Positions 42,537 to 51,656 are shown, counted from the first letter of the stretch. The stretch: DNA of 64,000 nt from an uncultured Eubacteriales bacterium (GCA_902786355.1 CADABZ010000008.1:1-64000); one strand, 5' to 3'. Notes: generated by a model from the letters alone, not told the origin. Numbers and translations are program-made.

Positions 42537-43421
42537 TTAATTGTGATGCTGCAGCTTAGGCAGGCGCCGCAGTTTCAGTCTTGTTATTTTTCTTCCAGTG
42601 CCGTCAGCGTTCTTGTCCTTCAGCGGCTTAGGTGTGTTGTCTGACACCTGACCGTAGAAGAGTGATGTAAGCATAGTCAGAACGTAAGCCTGTATCAGTG
42701 CATGCAGCAGTGTGAACAGGACGCCGACCAGTACCGGTAGCACATAGCTCAGCGATGAGTAATGGTATACGAGCTCGGTAACGAGCGCGCCTGAGAGCAG
42801 AGCTCCGAAAAGCCTGAAGCTCAGCGAGATAGGCAGCGAGTACTCCTTAAGAGCCTTGCCTATACCCCTGATGCCGTTACCTGCGATACCTCCGGAAACA
42901 ATGACAAGATATGAAAGACATCCCATCATTATCGCACCATTGATATCTGACAGCGGTGCCGGAAGTGATATCGACACTCCGTTAATTGTGACCGCCTGCA
43001 CACCGAACAGCTCGAAAAGTGTGCCTGTAAATATATACGCACCTGCAGCGAATATGTATGCGCCGAGGAATCTGTTGATCTTTGAGTTGCCCTTGGCCAT
43101 GTTTACGAATATGCCAACGGCCGTCTCAAGCACCAGCTGGAATTTTCCCGGTACCATCGTGAACTTCGGAATCACGAATATTCTGCATATCAGGGCGAAT
43201 ACTATCATTATCCCTGAAACTATTACGCCGGCCAGCAGTCCCGGATTGACTTCCAGCCCGAACAGACTGACCTTATTGATATCGTGCAGAACTGCATCGC
43301 GCATGACTTCCTGGATCGTCTCTTTTTCCGGTCCCGCACCGGTCAGGATAGCCCCGACCATGAATACGAGAGCGATCACAGCGAATATCAATATCGCTTT
43401 GCGCCTCTCCTGCTTGCTCAT
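42537..43421 (-). CDS. atpB: F-type ATP synthase a subunit
   Basis: 294 residues from ATG at 43421, with AGGAG eight bases upstream; a GTG three codons earlier overlaps that spacing. The proton-path region has SLSFRLFGALLSGALV with the essential Arg, and HALIQAYVLTMLTSLFY near the end. An additional N-terminal hydrophobic helix (about 9-30) and a 35-residue basic tail (RKITRLKLRRLPKLQHHN) lie beyond the usual ends. First gene of the operon; no atpI precedes it. Confidence 0.94.
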   Translation of the reverse strand: MSKQERRKAILIFAVIALVFMVGAILTGAGPEKETIQEVMRDAVLHDINKVSLFGLEVNPGLLAGVIVSGIMIVFALICRIFVIPKFTMVPGKFQLVLETAVGIFVNMAKGNSKINRFLGAYIFAAGAYIFTGTLFELFGVQAVTINGVSISLPAPLSDINGAIMMGCLSYLVIVSGGIAGNGIRGIGKALKEYSLPISLSFRLFGALLSGALVTELVYHYSSLSYVLPVLVGVLFTLLHALIQAYVLTMLTSLFYGQVSDNTPKPLKDKNADGTGRKITRLKLRRLPKLQHHN

Positions 43422-43524
43422 AAGCAGCACTCCTTTTCTATAGTTTTATGAACCTCTCCTGCTCAGTCATCTGCCGGCAGAAAAGGTATCTTTTTTACCA
43501 TTGTGAGTATATTACCAAGGTTTG

Positions 43525-43552
43525 ATTATATCACGATTTTTTTTTAATGCAA
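43525..43552 (-). promoter_or_regulatory. Promoter of the ATP synthase operon
   Basis: TTGCAT and TATAAT on the minus strand, 16-base spacer with TG before the -10, about 100 bases upstream of atpB. Confidence 0.7.
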
Positions 43553-43646
43553 TGATTTAAAGTGACCATTCGGAAAGCAATCAGAGGAAACTCCCGGAGT
43601 GCGGCCCGGCCATGATGTTTTTAAATATTTTTTAACGCTGTTGTGA

Positions 43647-43652
43647 TATAAT
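43647..43652 (+). promoter_or_regulatory. Extended -10 of pfkA
   Basis: TGATATAAT, 39 bases before the pfkA start; no clear -35 in the AT-rich upstream sequence. Confidence 0.5.
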
Positions 43653-43690
43653 AACCACAATGCGAAATCAGCTATACGGAGGGATATGTG

Positions 43691-44656
43691 ATGAAGAGAA
43701 TAGCAGTACTGACAAGCGGCGGAGACTCGCCGGGAATGAATGCAGCGCTGAGAGCTGTAGTCAGATGCGGCATATACCATGATATGGAAGTCTACGCTGT
43801 CCACAATGGTTATGAAGGGCTTATAGACAACAAATTCGAAAGAATGAGCAGGCGTTCTGTAGCAGATATCCTGCACCGCGGAGGCACTATCATCAAGACC
43901 GCAAGAAGTGAACGTTTCCTAAACCCTGAAGGCAGAAAGATCGCTTACGCCAATCTCAGAAAACTCGGGATCGAAGGCCTGATAGTCATCGGTGGAAACG
44001 GATCTCTTGCCGGAGCTAAAACTCTTGCTGAAGAGAGCGGTATTCCGGTAATGGGTCTGCCGGGCACTATCGATAACGACCTTGCCTACACAGACTACAC
44101 TATCGGTTTTGATACTGCAGTCAACACTGTACTTGAAGCTATAGGCAATATCCGTGATACCAGTTCATCCCATGACAGAAGTACAGTCATCGAGGTTATG
44201 GGAAGACACTGCGGAGACATAGCTCTGTATGCAGGCATCGCCGGAGGAGCAGAGCTCGTTCTCATTCCGGAAGCGGATATACCTGTTGAAGCTATCGTAG
44301 ATAAGGTAAACGAAGGCATCGAGACTGGAAAGCTCCACAACATTATAATCAGAGCTGAAGGTTTTCCAATCAGCTCCCAGGATCTCATCGACATACTCAA
44401 GAAGGGGACCGGACAGGATGTAAAGCTTGTCGTTCTCTCCTACCTGCAGCGCGGAGGGTCACCGACATTCCGCGACAGGATGCTGGCAACAGACTGCGGT
44501 ATGCTGGCAGTTGAGCTCCTCTCTCAGGGCATCACCAACAGGGCCATCGGAGAGGTCGGCGGAGAGATAGTTCATCTTGACCTTGCCAAGGCTCTTGAAA
44601 CCAGGAGAACACTCCCGGAAGAACTTTTCGAAGAGATCAAAGTTCTGAGCATGTAA
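43691..44656 (+). CDS. pfkA: 6-phosphofructokinase (ATP-dependent)
   Basis: 321 residues from ATG at 43691, with GGAGGG eight bases upstream. Bacterial PfkA signatures: LTSGGDSPGMNAA (ATP site), GTIDNDLAYTDYTIGFDTA with the catalytic Asp, EVMGRHCGDIAL and LQRGGSPTFRDR. Single-domain length of the ATP-dependent allosteric enzyme in glycolysis. Divergent from the ATP synthase operon and ended by a bidirectional terminator. Confidence 0.97.
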   Translation: MKRIAVLTSGGDSPGMNAALRAVVRCGIYHDMEVYAVHNGYEGLIDNKFERMSRRSVADILHRGGTIIKTARSERFLNPEGRKIAYANLRKLGIEGLIVIGGNGSLAGAKTLAEESGIPVMGLPGTIDNDLAYTDYTIGFDTAVNTVLEAIGNIRDTSSSHDRSTVIEVMGRHCGDIALYAGIAGGAELVLIPEADIPVEAIVDKVNEGIETGKLHNIIIRAEGFPISSQDLIDILKKGTGQDVKLVVLSYLQRGGSPTFRDRMLATDCGMLAVELLSQGITNRAIGEVGGEIVHLDLAKALETRRTLPEELFEEIKVLSM

Positions 44657-44662
44657 TCAAAA

Positions 44663-44710
44663 ACTCACGGCCATGCAGCCCTTCCGGGCTTCCGGCCGTG
44701 AGTATTTTTT
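44663..44710. terminator. Terminator between pfkA and the SPFH gene
   Basis: ACTCACGGCC (44663-44672) pairs with GGCCGTGAGT (44694-44703), followed by ATTTTTTAT on the plus strand; the minus strand also ends T-rich. Confidence 0.9.
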
Positions 44711-44728
44711 ATTGCCTGAGATCAGGAT

Positions 44729-45772
44729 CTACAGGATGCCTTTCCTTCTGGACTCCAGATCTGCTCTTATAGCGTCTCCGGTTGCTGCTGCGTTGCGTCC
44801 CTCCTTGCTCGTCTTTTCTGTCAGGCACGGATCGGCTTCTGTCTCAATGTGTATATCAGCGCCCTTATCTACAGGTGTTGAATCTCCTATCCCCAGTGAC
44901 TCTGAGATGATACCGAGCGTAGATACAGCCTTGGTGATATCTGTAGGCATGTATATCTTGGTAGCTCTGCCGTCTGCGACGTCTCTGAGAGCCTCAAGGC
45001 CCTTGAGTCTGAGTACACTTTCGTCGATATGAGCTTCTCTGAGCTTTTCAAGTCCGTCAGCCTGCGCCTGATATACCAGCCTGATCGATTCAGCTTCACC
45101 CTGTGCCAGGGCGATCTTAGCTTCTCTCTCTGCTTCGGCAGCAAGGACCTTAGCCTTCTTGTCACCTTCTGCTCTTGATACTACAGATTCCTGATGAGCC
45201 TGAGCCTCAAGTACTGTCTGACGTCTCTCACGCTCAGCTCTCATTTGCTTGGTCATGACTTCCTCTATCTCTCTTGGCGGATCGATATTCTTGAGCTCTA
45301 CTCTGTTTACTTTGATGCCCCATGGGTCTGTGGCCTGATCGAGTATAGCTTCCATCTGAGCATTGATAGTCTCACGGCTGGAGAGTGTAGTATCGAGCTC
45401 CATTCCGCCGATGATGCTTCTGAGAGTAGTTGCTGAGAGATTCTGAAGACCTGCGATTGGGTTCTCGACTCCGTATGTATACTTCTGAGGATCGAACACC
45501 TTGGAGAATACTACCGAATCAACCTTGACCGAAACATTATCCTTGGTAATAACCGGCTGCGGCGGGAAGTCGAAGACCTGCTCCTTGAGCGAGATCTTGT
45601 TGACTATCCTGTCGATGAACGGGATCTTGAGGTGAAGTCCTGCATACCATACAGTCTTGAATTTACCAAGTCTTTCTATGATATATGCGTGCTCCTGCGG
45701 TACGATCCTGATATTGGACAGTATCAGGTAGATCAGAAGTACAAGTACAACTCCTGTAAAAGCATAGTTCAT
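44729..45772 (-). CDS. SPFH/band 7 (stomatin-like) membrane protein
   Basis: 347 residues. One N-terminal membrane helix (about 5-22) is followed by the SPFH domain: RIVPQEHAYIIERLGKF, LSATTLRSIIGGMELD and VELKNIDPPREI. A long helical segment (MRAERERRQTVLEAQAHQE and onward) drives oligomerisation. It resembles YbbK/QmcA-type stomatins that organise membrane domains or proteases. No NfeD partner is adjacent. GGAGG precedes the ATG. The C-terminal 50 residues are polar and variable. It follows the cysteine-desulfidase-family gene by 56 bases. Confidence 0.92.
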   Translation of the reverse strand: MNYAFTGVVLVLLIYLILSNIRIVPQEHAYIIERLGKFKTVWYAGLHLKIPFIDRIVNKISLKEQVFDFPPQPVITKDNVSVKVDSVVFSKVFDPQKYTYGVENPIAGLQNLSATTLRSIIGGMELDTTLSSRETINAQMEAILDQATDPWGIKVNRVELKNIDPPREIEEVMTKQMRAERERRQTVLEAQAHQESVVSRAEGDKKAKVLAAEAEREAKIALAQGEAESIRLVYQAQADGLEKLREAHIDESVLRLKGLEALRDVADGRATKIYMPTDITKAVSTLGIISESLGIGDSTPVDKGADIHIETEADPCLTEKTSKEGRNAAATGDAIRADLESRRKGIL

Positions 45773-45828
45773 ATCAGTTATCCTCCTTTATGATAAATAT
45801 TGTAAGTATCTTCACTGTATGCCTCGCA

Positions 45829-47103
45829 TCAGTCTTCAAGCATCAGGCGTATTATCTCTTCGTCTGTCTGCTTCATGCCGCGCCTTGCAAGTTTTCCGAC
45901 AGTCTTTATGGTGCTCTCTACGCCTTTCTTGACGATTCCGTCGCCGCCGAAGAATTCATTTCCTTTATTGTACATCGCTATGCCCATGATGCCGGCATCA
46001 ACTGCTGAGGCTATTTTGGCAGCACAGCTTGCCTTGGCACCGTCGCATACGATTCCCGAATCTATTGCAATAGCATTGACGACAGTATGGGCAATAGCCT
46101 CATTTCTTCCTCCCTGCAGATAAGCTACTCCGGCCCCTGCTCCGCATCCCGCACTGACAGCTCCGCAGTATGCGCTGAGTCTTCCTATACCTGTCTTGAG
46201 GTGGATCGTAACAAGATTGGATACTACCAGAGCCCTCAGCATCTCATCGTGAGTCTTGTTATTGCATTGCGCATAGATGACGACAGGAACACTCGATGTG
46301 ATGCCCTGATTGCCGCTTCCGGAATTGATGACAACAGGCAGCTCGCATCCGTTCATACGTGCATCACTGGCCGCTGCGGCATAAGCTCTCATCCTGTAGG
46401 TTATGTCTTCCGGATGACTTGCAAGGAGCACGGATCCGATGTTGGCTCCGTAATTTCCCCTGAGGCCTTCTTCTGCTATTGCCATATTATAGCTGATCTG
46501 GCGCTCGATAGTCTCTCTGACATCATCAAGGTCCACTGAATCGGCAAAATCCACGATGCCTTCTATCGACAGGCACTCTCTGTCCGTCAGGCCGTCATCG
46601 ATCGATACTACTTCGCGTTCAAGTATCACCTCGCCGTTCTTACGGATAAGAACAATGTTGGTGTGGAAGTCCACTATACGTACGCTGGCTTCATTGTCCC
46701 CCTTGCACACGGTGATAATGATATCGAAGATATGGCCATTATCCACGTGTCTGACTTCTATATCTGCAGTTTCGAGGTATTTGCCGATCTCTTCGATCTG
46801 CTGAGGCGTTACATTTGAGATGACCTCCAGCTCAGCATCAGCATCGCCGGCTACTGCACCGGCGGCAGCTGCTGCCTGTATTCCTCTGAGGCCTCCTGTG
46901 TGAGGCACAACAACGCTCTTAACGTTCTTGATTATGTTGCCGCTCACCTCAGCAAGGATGCGGTCAGGCGTTTCACCGAGAACAGCCGCCGCTTTTGCAG
47001 CTGCATATGCGATGGCGATAGGCTCTGTGCATCCCATTGCAGGGCGCAGCTCCTCTTTGAGTATCTGTATATAGTTAGTATATCTTATATCCTTTCTGTC
47101 CAT
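45829..47103 (-). CDS. L-cysteine desulfidase / UPF0597 (CyuA-YhaM) family protein
   Basis: 424 residues from ATG at 47103, with AGAGG upstream; a longer frame to 47193 has no ribosome site. The N-terminus RPAMGCTEPIAIAYAAA, the HTGG motif and glycine-rich blocks NSGSGNQGI and GAVSAGCGAGAGVAYL are those of the UPF0597 family, which contains Fe-S L-cysteine desulfidases and is related to the L-serine dehydratase alpha domain. It likely breaks cysteine to pyruvate, ammonia and sulfide. The divergent TetR gene may regulate it. The serine-dehydratase alternative is less likely. Confidence 0.86.
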   Translation of the reverse strand: MDRKDIRYTNYIQILKEELRPAMGCTEPIAIAYAAAKAAAVLGETPDRILAEVSGNIIKNVKSVVVPHTGGLRGIQAAAAAGAVAGDADAELEVISNVTPQQIEEIGKYLETADIEVRHVDNGHIFDIIITVCKGDNEASVRIVDFHTNIVLIRKNGEVILEREVVSIDDGLTDRECLSIEGIVDFADSVDLDDVRETIERQISYNMAIAEEGLRGNYGANIGSVLLASHPEDITYRMRAYAAAASDARMNGCELPVVINSGSGNQGITSSVPVVIYAQCNNKTHDEMLRALVVSNLVTIHLKTGIGRLSAYCGAVSAGCGAGAGVAYLQGGRNEAIAHTVVNAIAIDSGIVCDGAKASCAAKIASAVDAGIMGIAMYNKGNEFFGGDGIVKKGVESTIKTVGKLARRGMKQTDEEIIRLMLED

Positions 47104-47310
47104 GTTTAACCTCTTACAAACTGATGTTATCTTATATGATCTTTTTTGTGTAATATGATTATAGCACCTCTGCTGACAACTTGACACTTTCATCCTGAGA
47201 TTATGTATTTTGTAAAATGTTTTCTGACACAGTGATGAAAATAGTATTATTTTTGACGAGAATACTTTATAATGAATTGATAATAATTATACAAGGACGG
47301 GGACTATTAT
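47104..47310. promoter_or_regulatory. Divergent control region between desulfidase and TetR genes
   Basis: A 207-base AT-rich region. It contains TATAAT on the minus strand near 47160, TTGACA (47181-47186) with TGTATT 17 bases on in the plus direction, and ATTTTGTAAAAT (47207-47218) with five-base inverted arms. TTTCATC and GATGAAA are also inverted about 38 bases apart. Any of these could be the TetR operator; the sequence does not decide. Confidence 0.35.
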
Positions 47311-47892
47311 ATGCCATTAATCGTAGACAAGGATAAAGTAAGGCTGGACATTCTTATGGCGTTCGAAAGATGCATGAAGGAAACGCCTATGATGAATGTC
47401 TCGCTTAGAGATATAGCGAAAGAAGCCGGCATGTCTCATGCCAATCTTCTCAACTATTTCAGCAACAAGGACGATCTTGTGGTCAGCTATGTAAGATATG
47501 TCCGTGATTTTGTGTCTCAGATCTGTATCGACTGGTTCGCTACACACAGCCGCAGGAGATACAAATCCAACATCAATTACCTCAATGCTTTCATGTCCTA
47601 TGTTTCCGAGAACAGCTTCGGTGAGAACCGTCCGGAAGCTCTGGCGCAGATCTACGTTCTGACACACTACAACAAGGAAATCGCTGATCTGGTCAGGAAA
47701 GAATTCCAGCAATGGCGGAGCGTCATGGAAACTGTTCTGGTAGGCATCTACGGTGAAGAGGTCGGCAAGAAAGAAGCTGAGGCTATGGTCATTCTTATCG
47801 TGGGAACTCTGATATGCAATTACTGCGATGTGCATACGGGCCGCATCCAGGACAGTATGGTCAGCCAGTTCGGTCCTCTGATCGATTCCTGA
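47311..47892 (+). CDS. TetR family transcriptional regulator
   Basis: 193 residues. The N-terminal helix-turn-helix is typical: NVSLRDIAKEAGMSHANLLNYFSNKDDLVVSYV. The rest is a helical ligand-binding and dimerisation domain of unremarkable length. An AGGACGGGG ribosome site precedes ATG. Divergent from the cysteine-desulfidase-family gene, a usual arrangement for a regulator and its target. The ligand is unknown. Confidence 0.9.
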   Translation: MPLIVDKDKVRLDILMAFERCMKETPMMNVSLRDIAKEAGMSHANLLNYFSNKDDLVVSYVRYVRDFVSQICIDWFATHSRRRYKSNINYLNAFMSYVSENSFGENRPEALAQIYVLTHYNKEIADLVRKEFQQWRSVMETVLVGIYGEEVGKKEAEAMVILIVGTLICNYCDVHTGRIQDSMVSQFGPLIDS

Positions 47893-47900
47893 AGAAAATG

Positions 47901-47926
47901 AGATCCGGAGTTTTCCGGATCTTTTT
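47901..47926 (+). terminator. Terminator of the TetR gene
   Basis: AGATCCGGA (47901-47909) pairs with TCCGGATCT (47914-47922) with a four-base loop, then TTTTT. Confidence 0.9.
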
Positions 47927-47943
47927 CATATGTGCAGACATCA

Positions 47944-48765
47944 ATGGATACAGCAGAGAAACTAATTGAATATACAGCATGGCACATGGATCCTCCCGTA
48001 ATGTTCGGCAGGCTTCATTTTATCTTGCTCATTTTAACTGTTGCTGCAGCCTTCCTGTGTGCGCACGCAGCAAAGAGCCTTGATGACAAAGGACGTATCC
48101 GCCTGCTCTGCGGCTGCGGCTGGCTGCTTGCGGCCATGGAGGTCTACAAGCAGTTTTTTATATGGCATGTAGTGAATAATGGAGTATACGACTGGTGGTA
48201 TTTCCCCTTTCAGCTCTGTTCTGTTCCTATGTATATGTGCATGATGCTCCCGCTTCTCAGCAGAATGCCTGTGCTCCGCGGATCAGTACTGACCTTTATG
48301 ACCGGATATACTTTCGTAAGTGCTGCAGCCGCTCTCATATACCCTCAGGATTTTCTGCGCTCATATGTGACACTGACGGCTCACGGGTTCATCTGGCACG
48401 GGATACTGCTTTTTATCAGTCTTACGCTGATACTGTCCGGGATGCCGGACCTCTCACGGCGCGGGATACTGAGGTCAGTCATCCTGTTCCTGCTGCTCTG
48501 CACTGCTGCAGTCTGCATCAACATATATGCCGAGCCGCTGATGAGATCAGCCAGCGCTTCAGGTGCCCTGTCTTCCGGGTATGCGGCAATGTTTTACCTC
48601 AATCCTTATCACATTTCGCCTCAGCCTGTCATTGATACAATACAAGAGAGCGCCGGGATCCCCGCAGGGCTGGCGCTCTATATAGCAGCTGTAACGGCTG
48701 CAGCAGTTGCTGCAGATCTTGGAGCCGAATCATTCATCCGAAGATCCGGACGTGAACGTCTGTAG
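47944..48765 (+). CDS. YwaF-like integral membrane protein
   Basis: About 273 residues with seven to eight membrane segments. The features WWYFPFQLCSVPMYMCMMLP and TLTAHGFIWHGILLFISL resemble YwaF/TMEM164-type proteins, with a conserved Cys in QLCS and His residues near membrane faces. I take ATG at 47944; an in-frame GTG at 47932 is also possible. No ribosome site is evident for either, so the start is uncertain. It lies just past the TetR terminator, so its promoter must be within or near that hairpin, or it depends on read-through. Function unknown. Confidence 0.7.
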   Translation: MDTAEKLIEYTAWHMDPPVMFGRLHFILLILTVAAAFLCAHAAKSLDDKGRIRLLCGCGWLLAAMEVYKQFFIWHVVNNGVYDWWYFPFQLCSVPMYMCMMLPLLSRMPVLRGSVLTFMTGYTFVSAAAALIYPQDFLRSYVTLTAHGFIWHGILLFISLTLILSGMPDLSRRGILRSVILFLLLCTAAVCINIYAEPLMRSASASGALSSGYAAMFYLNPYHISPQPVIDTIQESAGIPAGLALYIAAVTAAAVAADLGAESFIRRSGRERL

Positions 48766-48827
48766 ACAGTTCAGCTGTCAGGACCTGGAACAACGTTGAA
48801 TTCCTGATACTGATGCGAATGCGCTCT

Positions 48828-49403
48828 TCAGTATTTCCTGCTCTTTTTCTTATTCAGATTGTATCCTATCACTGCTCCGACAAGGCCTCCGGCAATGTGA
48901 GAGAGGTTGGATACATTGTCCTGAAGGAATACACCTTCATACACCTGCTGTCCTATGAAAATGAAGGCCACCAGTATGACCGTGAGTGGTATCTCGCCCT
49001 CATTGAAGCCCGTAAAAGACGTCAGGAGTATGAACGCGAAGACTACTCCGCTCGCTCCGCACAGTGCGACTCCCGGAAACAGGAAATAATTAAGGAGTCC
49101 TGTGATCAGTGCTGTAGTCAGTATCACTTCGAGGATCTTAGCCGATCCGTATTTCTCCTCAAGCATCGGTCCGAGAAGCAGTATGTACATCATATTGCCG
49201 ATATAGTGGCTCCAGCCTGCATGTCCGAGGACGTGGGTGAAAAATCTCACATACGTCAGCGGATTCGCAAGCGATGAATGATAGGTCATGAACAGCAGCT
49301 TGTTGCTGGCTCCCAGGGTCAGATAGCCGGCGATCATAGCGACGAAGCTCGCGAAGACGAAAGCCAGTATGACCGGTGAGTTGAAAGTTATTCTCTTCTT
49401 CAT
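48828..49403 (-). CDS. Rhomboid family intramembrane serine protease
   Basis: 191 residues with six membrane segments. The catalytic Ser118 lies in GASGVVFAF and the partner His169 in NLSHIAGGLVG. HAGWSHYIGNMMY (His61, Asn70) forms the oxyanion region. The compact form has no added domain. It cleaves membrane-protein segments; the substrate is unknown. It lies 21 bases after nnrD on the same strand and ends with a Lys/Arg-rich tail. Confidence 0.92.
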   Translation of the reverse strand: MKKRITFNSPVILAFVFASFVAMIAGYLTLGASNKLLFMTYHSSLANPLTYVRFFTHVLGHAGWSHYIGNMMYILLLGPMLEEKYGSAKILEVILTTALITGLLNYFLFPGVALCGASGVVFAFILLTSFTGFNEGEIPLTVILVAFIFIGQQVYEGVFLQDNVSNLSHIAGGLVGAVIGYNLNKKKSRKY

Positions 49404-49424
49404 AATATCTGTAGGAACTGTCTC

Positions 49425-50348
49425 CTATGGAACAAGTCTTCCGGCATCTCTTTGCCGGATCATCTCTTCTATCACTTCTGCGACGCAGGCAGCTGTATCT
49501 GAAGACGTCATGGTGACATCGCTTCTCCTGCTCTGTGCGAGTTCTCCCGCAGCTCCGTTGATATATGCTCCGGCTGCTGCAGCGAGGACCGGATCTTCTG
49601 CGTTGACCATCAGAGCTGAGAGGATCCCCGAGAGAACATCTCCGCTTCCTGCTGTAGCCATGCCCGGGCAGCCCCTGTCTGTCGCAAGCACCCTGCCTCC
49701 TTTTCCTGCAACTACTGTCGTGCTTCCCTTGAGCAGTACGACCGCATCAAGCTCGCCTGCCAGGTAAGAAGCCGCCTTTGCAGGATCAGCCTTAGCTTCA
49801 GCAACACTCATACCGGAGAGTCTCGAGAACTCTTTCAGGTGAGGTGTCAGTATGAGGCGTGCCTTCGTGCTCCGGATCAGGCTGTGATCCAGACGTGCCA
49901 TCGCATTGAGGCCATCCGCATCGACTATAAGTGTTTTATCATATGTTCTCAGAAGATAAGAGACAGCCTTCTCCGTCTCATCTGAAAGGCCTATCCCCAT
50001 TCCGAAAGCTATGCAGTCATACCTCCCGCACAGAAAGGTCAGTTCCTCTTCATTGAAAACAAACTCGCCGTCTCGGTCACTTAGAGGATACAGGGTAGGC
50101 TCAATTATCTGCGGCGCGATGAGCGGGCAGATATTGCGTGGCGCTGCGACTGTGGATACGCCTGCCCCGCTTCGCATCGCGGCATCCGCCGCCGATGCCA
50201 GGGCCTGCGCAGCAAGCCTGATCGCGCCGCTGTACCTGATCGATCCTCCTATAAGTGCCACATAGCCGAATGTCCCCTTATGACAGTCAGCCGGCCTCTT
50301 GGGAAACAGTGTCACTATCTGTTCTTCTGTAACATATTCAGTCTTCAT
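49425..50348 (-). CDS. nnrD: ADP-dependent NAD(P)H-hydrate dehydratase
   Basis: 307 residues from ATG at 50348, with AGAGAG upstream; a longer frame to 50381 lacks a site. This is the ribokinase-fold C-terminal half of YjeF-type repair enzymes: GTFGYVALIGGSIRYSGAIRLA, AFGMGIGLS, LTPHLKEFSRLSG and AGSGDVLSGILSALM. It restores hydrated NAD(P)H. The epimerase half (NnrE) is absent here and may be elsewhere. It overlaps the preceding Cys-rich protein gene by 11 bases. Confidence 0.92.
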   Translation of the reverse strand: MKTEYVTEEQIVTLFPKRPADCHKGTFGYVALIGGSIRYSGAIRLAAQALASAADAAMRSGAGVSTVAAPRNICPLIAPQIIEPTLYPLSDRDGEFVFNEEELTFLCGRYDCIAFGMGIGLSDETEKAVSYLLRTYDKTLIVDADGLNAMARLDHSLIRSTKARLILTPHLKEFSRLSGMSVAEAKADPAKAASYLAGELDAVVLLKGSTTVVAGKGGRVLATDRGCPGMATAGSGDVLSGILSALMVNAEDPVLAAAAGAYINGAAGELAQSRRSDVTMTSSDTAACVAEVIEEMIRQRDAGRLVP

Positions 50349-50868
50349 ATCTCTCTTCCGAATCCATCCTGACCAGATCATATATGAGGGGATCTCTTAT
50401 GAGGTGTTTCCACACCGTCAGAGTCGCCTGAATGAAGCGGGGATCAAGCTCCGTTTCATCCTCTATCATAGGGCAGCAATACGGCAGATCCGAATCATTC
50501 CACACCAGAGTCAGTTCTCCTTCCTCTGTTATGTGAGGTGCAAGAGGAAATGTCCTGCATTGTATCGGCCTCATGCTTCGCGGACAGTGAGGCGGATCGA
50601 TGCATCGTATCCAGCTGACCTTGCCATGCCACGATTCAGGGAAGTCGTATTCCTCTGTGCTCTGCGTATGCCAGGTCAGCCAGTCTGCATTTTTGTCGTG
50701 TATCTTCTCCTCTCCGGGCAGAAGATATATCCCCATGTCTTCATCAGCAGCTGCGGTGCAGCATACAGAACCGCATATCATGCCGCAGTCAAACGGCACC
50801 GGTGATACGCGGTCAAGAAGTCTGTATATTGCCCTGTATGTTCTGTTTCTGGTCTTTCCTTTGATCAT
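50338..50868 (-). CDS. Cysteine-rich protein (YkgJ-like cluster), unknown function
   Basis: 176 residues. Cysteines occur as CGMICGSVCC near the N-terminus, single cysteines in WIRCIDPPHCPRSMRPIQCR and a late YCCP. This looks like the zinc or iron-sulfur cysteine cluster of YkgJ-type proteins, including the CRxFPL-like QCRTFPL. No catalytic domain is recognised. It is tightly coupled on both sides: its start overlaps the proC stop (ATGA) and its end overlaps nnrD by 11 bases. The role is unknown. Confidence 0.72.
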   Translation of the reverse strand: MIKGKTRNRTYRAIYRLLDRVSPVPFDCGMICGSVCCTAAADEDMGIYLLPGEEKIHDKNADWLTWHTQSTEEYDFPESWHGKVSWIRCIDPPHCPRSMRPIQCRTFPLAPHITEEGELTLVWNDSDLPYCCPMIEDETELDPRFIQATLTVWKHLIRDPLIYDLVRMDSEERYED

Positions 50869-51656
50869 AATTCTCTTGAGCGGTCTGTAGCATCAACGAC
50901 AGCTTTCATAACTGCATGACGGAAACCGCCTTCTTCAAGCGCCTGTACTCCCTCTATAGTCGTGCCGGCAGGTGAAGATACCATATCCTTGAGTGCTCCC
51001 GGATGCATGCCTGTCTCCAGGATCAGCTTTGCAGTTCCGAGCACAGTCTGAGCAGCCATCTTCATAGCGACAGGTCTTGTCAGTCCCTGCTTGACTCCGC
51101 CGTCAGCAAGCGCCTCGATAAACATAGCTGCATATGCAGGACCGCCTCCCGACAGTCCGCAGATGGCGTCAATGTCATATTCCTTGACCCACTCTACGAT
51201 ACCGATCGATTCATAAAGGCTTACTGCGAATGCCTTTTCATCATCTGTAAAATCCGTCTCCTTGCACAGCCCGAAAGCTCCCTCGAACACCAGCGCCGGA
51301 GTATTAGGCAGCAGCCTTAGTATCCTAGGCTTCTCGCCATCGATGGCATTCTTAAGTCTTTCAATGCTGACTCCGGCAACTATGGACATCATGGCCTTGC
51401 CTGCGAGAGCTTTTTTGCACATCCCGAGTGCCTCTTCCATCTGCTGAGGCTTGACGGCAAGCAGGATGATATCAGACTCTGCACAGAGCGCCTCATCATC
51501 AGCTGAGATATGCAGCCCGAGTTCTGCAGCTTCACTGTTTCTGATATCCAGAATGTCGTAGACATTGACATCTTCCTTCTTAAGCGTACCTCTTTTGAGA
51601 GCTCCTCTTACGATCGCTCCGCCCATGTTGCCGAATCCTATTACTCCGAATTTCAT
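50865..51656 (-). CDS. proC: Pyrroline-5-carboxylate reductase
   Basis: 263 residues. The NAD(P)-binding N-terminus is GVIGFGNMGGAIVRG, then LLAVKPQQ and RLLPNTP. The conserved C-terminal dimer motif GLSGGGPAYAAMFIEALADGG and the terminal SSPAGTTIEGVQALE are intact. It performs the last step of proline synthesis. First gene of a four-gene minus-strand run (proC, Cys-rich protein, nnrD, rhomboid). Confidence 0.97.
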   Translation of the reverse strand: MKFGVIGFGNMGGAIVRGALKRGTLKKEDVNVYDILDIRNSEAAELGLHISADDEALCAESDIILLAVKPQQMEEALGMCKKALAGKAMMSIVAGVSIERLKNAIDGEKPRILRLLPNTPALVFEGAFGLCKETDFTDDEKAFAVSLYESIGIVEWVKEYDIDAICGLSGGGPAYAAMFIEALADGGVKQGLTRPVAMKMAAQTVLGTAKLILETGMHPGALKDMVSSPAGTTIEGVQALEEGGFRHAVMKAVVDATDRSREL

